32,272 bases of DNA from Candidatus Dadabacteria bacterium. Lineage in GTDB: Bacteria > Desulfobacterota_D > UBA1144 > Nemesobacterales > Mycalebacteriaceae. The notes under the pieces were generated by a model that worked only from the letters and a program-made list of their open reading frames with translations, ran no database searches and was not told the DNA's origin. Made by a program: the position numbers and the translations under genes. This document shows positions 24,065 to 30,800 of the stretch, one piece after another. Where the stretch lies: assembly GCA_026708565.1 (NCBI GenBank), contig JAPOUR010000005.1:1-32272 (forward strand). Direction: 5' to 3'. Positions within the stretch are counted from its first letter, which is position 1. Each line of letters opens with the position of its first letter.

Positions 24065-24667
24065 TCACCCCGAATACTCCTTCTTCACGTTGTCTATGCG
24101 CTCCTTGCGCGTTCTGAAAATCTCTATCGCGGACTCTATCTCCCTTTGCGAATCCTCAATTGTGTTGTTAACGATTATGTAGTCGTATTGGTCTATGACC
24201 GAAAGTTCCTCTCGCAGAGAGGCAAGCCGCTGAGATATGCTTTCGTCCGTCTCTGTGTTTCTTCTTTTCAGGCGGTTTTTGAGTTCGTCAATGCCCGGCG
24301 GAACGACAAAGATAAGAACCGCTTCGGGAAACCTTTCCTTTATGTTTTGGGCTCCTTTCACATCAACATCCAGAATCACGTCCGTAGTTCCCCCGGAGGT
24401 TGAAGACGCCTTGTTGATCTGATTCCACGGAGTTCCGTAGAAATTGCCGTGAACGTCCGCCCATTCGGCAAAGTAGCCCTCCTGCACGCGGCGCTCAAAG
24501 GTTTCGCGGTCAACAAAATCGTAGTCGTGCGCGTCGTTTTTGTCTTGCGGTCTCTCCGGGCGGGTGGTGCAGGAGATGGAAAACTCCACCTCCGGCATAA
24601 CATTCCTCACATGTTGAACCAGTGTGGTCTTTCCGCTTGCCGAGGGGCCTGAGATTACAAATATCAT
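24065..24667 (-). CDS. gmk: Guanylate kinase
   Basis: 200 aa, normal length. The P-loop is GPSASGKTT (7-15). The GMP-binding region has SCTTRPERPQD, YDFVDRETF and the family motif FYGTPW, followed by ILDVDVKGAQNIK. It phosphorylates GMP to GDP. The usual partner rpoZ (RNA polymerase omega) is not next to it; spoT follows directly. The ATG at 24667 has no Shine-Dalgarno, and a perfect -10 ends 10 bp upstream, so the mRNA leader is at most a few bases. Confidence 0.95.
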   Translation of the reverse strand: MIFVISGPSASGKTTLVQHVRNVMPEVEFSISCTTRPERPQDKNDAHDYDFVDRETFERRVQEGYFAEWADVHGNFYGTPWNQINKASSTSGGTTDVILDVDVKGAQNIKERFPEAVLIFVVPPGIDELKNRLKRRNTETDESISQRLASLREELSVIDQYDYIIVNNTIEDSQREIESAIEIFRTRKERIDNVKKEYSG

Positions 24668-24677
24668 TACGGGCGCA

Positions 24678-24706
24678 ATTATATAGCAAGAGCGGCGGAC
24701 TTAAAA
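24678..24706 (-). promoter_or_regulatory. Probable gmk promoter giving a near-leaderless mRNA
   Basis: Reverse strand: perfect -10 TATAAT (24678-24683), 17-bp spacer, weak -35 TTTTAA (24701-24706) overlapping the stop of the HAD gene. The expected start at about 24671 leaves 3-4 nt before the ATG. The discriminator is GC-rich (TGCGCCC). Confidence 0.55.
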
Positions 24707-25378
24707 AGAAGCCAGAACGGCGGCGTTCAGTTGAAGGGCGGAGTCAACCGCCATATCCGCGCCCGAAAGCATTTCGCGGGGATGGGAATTTGCCACCGCA
24801 ACACACCTCATTCCCGCCGCCGCCGCCGCCTCTATCCCGTGAACCGAATCCTCTATAACGAGGCACTCTCCGGGCATGGCAGGCTCATCAAGCGCCCTGC
24901 TCAGGTTAATCCCCCTTAAGGCGCGAACAAACGGTTCGGGGTCGGGCTTGCATTTTTCGCAATCCTCGGCGCTCACAATGCACGGGAAAAACCCAAGCAG
25001 CCCGGCGTGTGAAAGCACGGCCTCTATCTCTTTCCTCAAAGCCCCGGACGCAATCGCAAGGGTGAAACCTTCGGACGCGAGAGACCTTATGAGCGCGTCC
25101 ACCCCTTCAAACAGTTCGCACCGGGCAATTTCGTTTTCCGTCAGGAGAGACTTCTCCCGCACCAGCGCGGAGACGGTTTCCCCGCGCGCGTCCTTTCCGT
25201 TTTCAGCAAGCAGGGTTTCAAAGAAGGCTTTGTCATCAAGGGCGAGATAGCGGGAGAAATAGTTTTCGTCCGAAAAACTGATTCCCAAAGGGGCAAGCGT
25301 CTTGCGGAAGGCTTTCATGTGGATTGCCTCGGTGTCGGCAATAACGCCGTCAAAATCAAAAATTACGATCTTTGCCAT
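24701..25378 (-). CDS. HAD-superfamily hydrolase, phosphatase/beta-phosphoglucomutase-like
   Basis: 225 aa. HAD motif I is FDFDGVIADTEA (nucleophile Asp8, acid Asp10), motif II is AIASGA, the Lys of motif III is in CKPDPEPF, and motif IV is VIEDSVHGIEAAAAAGM. A helical cap (about 16-85) follows motif I, the C1 cap class of phosphoglycolate phosphatase and beta-phosphoglucomutase. The substrate cannot be assigned; a sugar-phosphate or house-cleaning phosphatase is likely. The ATG at 25378 has GGAG about 9 nt upstream. It is divergent from the DUF2723 gene. Confidence 0.9.
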   Translation of the reverse strand: MAKIVIFDFDGVIADTEAIHMKAFRKTLAPLGISFSDENYFSRYLALDDKAFFETLLAENGKDARGETVSALVREKSLLTENEIARCELFEGVDALIRSLASEGFTLAIASGALRKEIEAVLSHAGLLGFFPCIVSAEDCEKCKPDPEPFVRALRGINLSRALDEPAMPGECLVIEDSVHGIEAAAAAGMRCVAVANSHPREMLSGADMAVDSALQLNAAVLASF

Positions 25379-25442
25379 AGAATTACTCCGCCTGTTCCCG
25401 CCCGGAAAGAATACACGGTAAAATGTCCGCTACCGGTCTGAT

Positions 25443-27497
25443 ATGGCAACATCAAAAAGACAGAGAGACAAAACCGCCGAAACCGCCGCTCCCTCCGGAA
25501 TGCGGAAAGAGTTGCCGTTTGCGGTTGCGATTGCCGCCGCCGTGTTTGCGGTTTACGCCCTCACCGCGCCGCAAACCGTTACCTTTGAGGATGACGGCCT
25601 GTTCATTATGGCAAGCGTTGACGCCGGTGTGGCGCACCCGCCCGGATACCCTCTTTACACCCTGCTGGGTCATATTTTCTCCCACCTGCCGTTAGGCTCT
25701 CCGGCGTTGCGGATACACCTGCTCAGCGGACTGCTGGGGGCGCTTGCGTGCGCGACACTGTTCCTTGCGGCGAGACGGACGGGAGCGCCGCGCCTGTTTG
25801 CGGTTGCGGCGGCGGCGGCCTACGGGGTGTCCGAGCATTTCTGGTCTCAGGCAATCATCGCCGAGGTTTACACCCTGAACGCGCTGCTGACCTTTGCCGT
25901 ATTGCTCTTCTGCCTGAGGGCGGCGGAGAAAGACGGGAAGCCGGAACGCGAGCTCAGTTTTGCCGCCTTGTGTTTTGGTTTGGGGCTGGCGAACCATTTG
26001 CATTTGATGACGCTTGCCTTTCCCGCTTTTGCCATACTGCTGCTGCCCCGGTGGCGGCTTGTGGCGGGCGGTCTGCCGCGCCTGCTGGCGATTGCGTTTT
26101 GCACAGCGGGCGCGCTTTACCTGTGGATGGTCTGGCGTTCATGGCAGCCGGGGCTGATTGCCTCCTACGGCCCCGTCGGCAGTCTTGAGGATTTCTGGTA
26201 TTACATCAGTCGGCAGGGTTACGGCAGTGTGGACGCCAGCCCCAGCGCGGGTTTGGCGGACAAGGCGGGGTTTGCGTGGTATTTCCTGAAGGAATGTATT
26301 TTCCTTTTCACCCCAGCGGGCGCTTTGCTTGCGCTTGCCGGAATTCGCCGACTTTACCGCGAGGGGAGAAAAACTCTGATTGCGGCGACCGTCTGGATTT
26401 TCTTCGCCCACAGTTTGCTGCTTATTCTCGCCCTCGGCATTGACTACGATTACATACGGCTCGCCATCTTCCGCCCCTATCCTCTTATCGCCTACGGCGT
26501 CATGGCTTTGTGGATGTGCCACGGCCTTGTTTATATCCGGGATGCGGTTGTTCATCCTCTTGTCCGAACCCTGCCCGCGCTTGCCCTGTTAATTCCCGTG
26601 TTTGTTCTGCACAAGAATCTGGACGTCAACAACCGCAGTCAGGACCGCTTTGCCGATACCTACGGCAGGATGATACTGGGGGGTCTTGAGCCCGGAGCCG
26701 TGTTGTTTGTGGTGGGCGATAATGACACCGCCCCTCTGGGTTATCTTCACCACACCGAGGGCGTGCGTCCGGATGTGGAACTCATCAACACTCAGGGGCT
26801 AATTTTTCCAAACCGCCTTTTCATTCCCACCACAACCACCGAGCGCAAGAAGAAGGAATCTTTCCAAACATTTATGCGCGGCAACACCCGCCCCGTTTAC
26901 ACCGTTACCCGGAGCAAAGACATACCCAATCCGGGCGGCATAGCCCATTTTGGTTTTTACCGGAAATTAAACACTCAAAAGCCGCCGGGCACGGTTACCC
27001 TGAACGGTCTTTTTGACAGGCGTGTTGCCGATTATTTTAATTCCATTTCCCTCAGTCCCCCGCCGCAAGACCGCTGGAATCGCGCCCAGCACGGCATACT
27101 AATGGGGCAATACGGTTATTTTCTGGGCTACGCCATGCTGTCTCAAGACCCGGCGACAAAACGCGCGGTTGCGGAAAAAATTAAAAGTCTGGAGAGGCAT
27201 TATCAGGGTCTTGCCGCCGCGGCTGAGGTGTTGATAAAGAATGCGGGCGACACCGGGCAACTGGCAATGGCGCGGGAGTTGCTGGAGCGGGCGGAACTTT
27301 CCGTTGATGAGACGCTTATCACGGAAATGCAGGGGCGGCGTTATTACCGCCTCGGCCTACTTGCACACCGTCAGGGTGATAGCGCGGAGGCGCGGAGGCA
27401 GTTTGCCAAATCTCTTGAGGTTTATAACCATCCGGCCAATCCTTCGCTTGACCGGGAAGCGTTGAAAAGATTCAGGCCGATTCCGGCGGGGAATTAA
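25443..27497 (+). CDS. DUF2723/GT117-type membrane protein, probable glycosyltransferase
   Basis: 684 aa. The first membrane segment (about 25-42) is followed by the acidic loop TFEDDGLFIMA and HPPGYPLYTLLGH, the conserved N-terminal signature of the DUF2723 family (GT-C fold). Roughly 8-10 further membrane segments extend to about residue 395. A soluble C-terminal part (about 400-684) ends in a short TPR-like stretch (YRLGLLAHRQGDSAEARRQFAKSLEVY). Characterised DUF2723 proteins in Bacteroidetes are protein O-mannosyltransferases; whether that holds here is inference. It is the only plus-strand gene upstream of the second adhesin, which makes surface-protein glycosylation plausible. The ATG at 25443 has no Shine-Dalgarno; a possible -10 TAAAAT lies at 25419-25424. 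Confidence 0.85.
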   Translation: MATSKRQRDKTAETAAPSGMRKELPFAVAIAAAVFAVYALTAPQTVTFEDDGLFIMASVDAGVAHPPGYPLYTLLGHIFSHLPLGSPALRIHLLSGLLGALACATLFLAARRTGAPRLFAVAAAAAYGVSEHFWSQAIIAEVYTLNALLTFAVLLFCLRAAEKDGKPERELSFAALCFGLGLANHLHLMTLAFPAFAILLLPRWRLVAGGLPRLLAIAFCTAGALYLWMVWRSWQPGLIASYGPVGSLEDFWYYISRQGYGSVDASPSAGLADKAGFAWYFLKECIFLFTPAGALLALAGIRRLYREGRKTLIAATVWIFFAHSLLLILALGIDYDYIRLAIFRPYPLIAYGVMALWMCHGLVYIRDAVVHPLVRTLPALALLIPVFVLHKNLDVNNRSQDRFADTYGRMILGGLEPGAVLFVVGDNDTAPLGYLHHTEGVRPDVELINTQGLIFPNRLFIPTTTTERKKKESFQTFMRGNTRPVYTVTRSKDIPNPGGIAHFGFYRKLNTQKPPGTVTLNGLFDRRVADYFNSISLSPPPQDRWNRAQHGILMGQYGYFLGYAMLSQDPATKRAVAEKIKSLERHYQGLAAAAEVLIKNAGDTGQLAMARELLERAELSVDETLITEMQGRRYYRLGLLAHRQGDSAEARRQFAKSLEVYNHPANPSLDREALKRFRPIPAGN

Positions 27498-27510
27498 TTT
27501 TTGCTTTTCC

Positions 27511-27537
27511 GTCATTCCTTGCTCAGACAAGGAAACC
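27511..27537 (+). repeat. Palindromic dispersed repeat, copy 4 (degenerate)
   Basis: TTCCTTG-N6-CAAGGAA (27515-27534) with GTCA before and ACCAG after; the outer base pair and the GAGGGG tail are lost. It lies 13 bp beyond the DUF2723 stop. Confidence 0.75.
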
Positions 27538-27549
27538 AGTCCCTTTCTC

Positions 27550-27592
27550 CTGTCATTCCTTGCTCTGACAAGGAATCCAGAGGGGGTGGGGT
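27550..27592 (+). repeat. Palindromic dispersed repeat, copy 5
   Basis: Core palindrome at 27555-27576 with the full tail CCAGAGGGGGTGGGG. It has the same orientation as copy 4. The gene-free stretch 27498-27837 holds these two repeats, then a promoter and a structured leader for the second adhesin. Confidence 0.85.
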
Positions 27593-27644
27593 TTTTGCGG
27601 TTTCGGGTTTGTAAAAGCGGGATGTGAAATGTTCCGGTGTGAAC

Positions 27645-27672
27645 TTGACAGGTTGACGGGTAGCCGTAAAGT
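27645..27672 (+). promoter_or_regulatory. Promoter of the second YadA-type adhesin
   Basis: -35 TTGACA (27645-27650), 16-bp spacer, -10 TAAAGT (27667-27672, 4 of 6). The expected start is at about 27679, which leaves a leader of about 159 nt. A 10-bp sequence GTGAACTTGA overlaps the -35 (27639-27648) and recurs at the start site (27680-27689). Confidence 0.6.
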
Positions 27673-27679
27673 AGTCGCC

Positions 27680-27794
27680 GTGAACTTGAAGCAGGAAAAC
27701 GTAGTTTCCTGTCGGGTCTCTGTTACTGATAGAAGACCTTTAGACGGGGAAAAGGTGCAGACCTTCTCTTACTACGTATTTGCAGAAAGTTCAC
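27680..27794 (+). ncRNA. Candidate structured leader RNA with pseudoknot, upstream of the second adhesin
   Basis: Three perfect helices and one loop-to-strand pairing are visible. P1: GUGAACUU (27680-27687) with AAGUUCAC (27787-27794). P2: CAGGAAA (27692-27698) with UUUCCUG (27705-27711), loop ACGUAG. P3: ACCUUU (27736-27741) with AAAGGU (27751-27756), extended by AGAAG/CUUCU (27731-27735 with 27763-27767). The whole P2 loop is complementary to CUACGU (27772-27777), a 6-bp pseudoknot extendable to 7. P1 starts at the predicted transcription start and encloses everything. The layout is that of a cis-regulatory RNA or riboswitch aptamer. It does not match any riboswitch consensus I know. Covariation is untested. 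Confidence 0.5.
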
Positions 27795-27837
27795 ACGGCC
27801 CGGCGCCGAGAGCGTCAGACCGAAGGAGAATTGACCA

Positions 27838-30800
27838 ATGAGAAAATCATTCGCACAAACTTTTTTGACGGCGGCTTTTCTGGTTGTCGGGATGGTTTCG
27901 CAAGCGGGGGCGTATAAAGCGGGGGAAGGCGCTCACGAAGGCGGGGACAAGACAACAGCGGTCGGAGATAATGCGAATGCGAGCGGTGCAAAATCATCGG
28001 CCTTCGGCGAGGATGCGGTTGCCAATGGGACAAAATCCACTGCTATAGGTAGAGGTGCGGGGGCTTATGGCGATTTCTCAACGGCTTTGGGTCAGATTGC
28101 GCGGGCAACTCAAGTGGGTTCAACCGCTATAGGTCAGGACGCAAAGGCAACTGGAGCAAGATCAACCGCTATCGGCAGTAGCACAAGAAGCGAGGGTCAT
28201 TCTTCAATTGCTCTGGGCTATGGGGCAATGGCGACTGGTGTGAGAGCAATCGCCATAGGGAATGGTGTTACTGCCGGAGCAAACCAAATCAGGATAGGCG
28301 ACTCGTCTATGACCGATGTTGAAATCGGCAATTACGATTTGAGCAAGTTTCAGAACGCCGATGATGTTTCATCTGCAATCAGCACAGGTGTGGCGGACGG
28401 CGGAACGATTGACAGGGCGATTGATGATGTAATCAGCACAGGTGTGGCGGACGGCGGAACGATTGACAGGGCGATTGATGATGTAATCAGCACAGGTGTG
28501 GCGGACGGCGGAACGATTGACAGGGCGATTGATGATGTAATCAGCACAGGTGTGGCGGACGGCGGAACGATTGACAGGGCGATTGATGATGTAATCAGCA
28601 CAGGTGTGGCGGACGGCGGAACGATTGACACGGCAATTGACAGTGTGGTTGGCAGGGAGTTGTCGGCATATGGTAGAGGCGCGGGTTCGTTTTCAACCGC
28701 ACTGGGTTATCAGGCAAGTAGCGTAGGTCGGTATTCCTCGGCAATTGGACATGGAGCGCAGGCAGTCGGGGCGTTTTCAACAGTGGTCGGCTCTCAAGCA
28801 AGTGCAAGCCACGAGGGGGCAACGGCTCTAGGTCAGGACGCACAAGCAAACGCAGTGGCTTCTACTGTTGTGGGTCAGGGAGCGAAGGCGCCGGGGGCAA
28901 ACTCAACGGCTATAGGTCAGGGAGCGGAGGCGGGGAAGATTGATACTGAGATTGTTATTACTGATATTAGAGACGAGTATATCTATACTACTTCCGGTAG
29001 CACGGGGTATTGGCATAAAAGCGGCAACACTTTAACTTTTACGCGTACTGATTTAATACCAAGAACAAACGCAACGGCTGTGGGTCAGGAATCAAAAGCG
29101 CACGCGGATGACACTGTGGCACTGGGTCATTTGGCAACCGCAAGTGCAACCTCCGCAACCACCGTAGGCGCGAATTCATCGGCAAGTGGTCTTAATTCAT
29201 CCGCATTCGGTTATGGCACATTGGCGAGCGGAAACGATTCCTCGGCAGTAGGGCAAGGGGCGCAGGCAATCGGGGAGTTTGCAACAGCGGTCGGGCAAGG
29301 CGCGAAATCCGCCGAAAGTTCCACGTCCGTAGGTCAGAATGCGGTGGCAATCGGGGCATTTTCAACGGCGGTTGGCCGAAACTCGTTTGCGGGTGACTTT
29401 GAAAGTTCTGCATTTGGTTACTTGGCAAATGCGTCAAGAAGAGATGCCGTTGCCGTTGGAGCAAGGGCAACGGCGGGCGGTGAAAGGTCAACCGCCCTCG
29501 GCGGGCTTGCCAATGCGGTAGAGTTTTCAACGGCTGTCGGTTACGAAGCAACAAGCGGTATAGGGGCAACGGTCTTAGGGTCAGGCGCAACTGCCGCAAC
29601 GGGAGCCATAGCAATCGGCAACGGCGTGGAAGCAGGAGCGGGGGAAATTCGGATAGGCAACTCGTCTATATCCGATGTTGAGATTGGCGAATATGATTTG
29701 AGCGAGTTTCAGACCGGCGATGATGTTGAAACGGCAATTATCGATGCTGTCGGCAGTCAGTTGCCTTTCACTCATGATGCGTCAGATGGTCTGATTGCCA
29801 TTGGGGAGAACGCGAGCGTGTTCGGGTTTAATTCCACCGCCGTGGGTATTGGGGCAGAGGCGAGTGATTGGGGGGCTTTATTTACTGTTTCAGGTTCAAC
29901 AGCTCTGGGTGCTTATGCAACCGCGCGTAGAAGTTCAACGGCTGTGGGTGCTTATGCAACAACAGGTACGAGTGGGGGATCAACAGCTTTGGGCTCTCAT
30001 GCAAATAGCGCGGGTGGTAGCTCAATTGCTATCGGCCATAGAGCCACTGCTTCTGCATTTACAGCCATTAACATTGGCGGCGCCTCTTTTTTATCAACTT
30101 TACTTAATAGGCAATTAGGTGCATCAGCACAAGATGCCATAGCCATTGGCTACTTGTCAGCCGCTTCCGCAAACGGGGCCATTGCCCTCGGTGGCGGGGC
30201 GAACGCTACAGGCGTAAACTCCATAGCAATCGGGAAAGATATTGTTGCCGGTGACGGTTCGGACGGTAACGGCGCTATCCGCATTGGCGACCGTAACATC
30301 AGTGATGTAACAATCGGCAAATACTCTTTGGGCGATTTAGCGGAAATCCGCAATGCCGCCGAAAAGAACTGGCAGGAAGAAATTGACAGAGCGATCGGCT
30401 ACACAAGAGAGCCAAGAGGCACAAACGCCGCCGCATTTGGAAACGGCGCGACTGCGCTGGGCAAGTTTTCAACCGCTCTTGGTGTTGACTCAAGAGCGGG
30501 CAACTACTCAACCGCAATAGGACAGGCGGCGAATGCGAGCGGTGAAAACTCAACCGCTCTGGGCCATAAAGCAAATGCTACCGGTGTGAGAGCAATCGCC
30601 ATAGGGGATGGTGTTACTGCCGGAGCAAACCAAATTCGGATAGGCAACTCGTCTATATCCGATGTTGAAATCGGCAAATACGATCTGAGCGAGTTTCAGA
30701 CCATTAGCCAATCGTTGCCTTTCTTTCAGGATGCGTCAAAGGGTTTGCTTGCTGTTGGGAAGAACGCGAGCGTGTTCGGTTATAACTCCACCGCTGTGGG

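Noticed and set aside
27680-27794. Leader as a known riboswitch or ribozyme (cyclic di-GMP, cobalamin, SAM, hammerhead)
   Set aside because: A CUGAUAG stretch recalls the hammerhead CUGAUGA core but differs and lacks the partner GAAA layout. No consensus motif of the other classes was recognised.
28375-28644. Tandem 54-bp and 42-bp repeats as a CRISPR array
   Set aside because: Units abut without spacers, all are multiples of three in an open frame, and they encode repeated adhesin residues.
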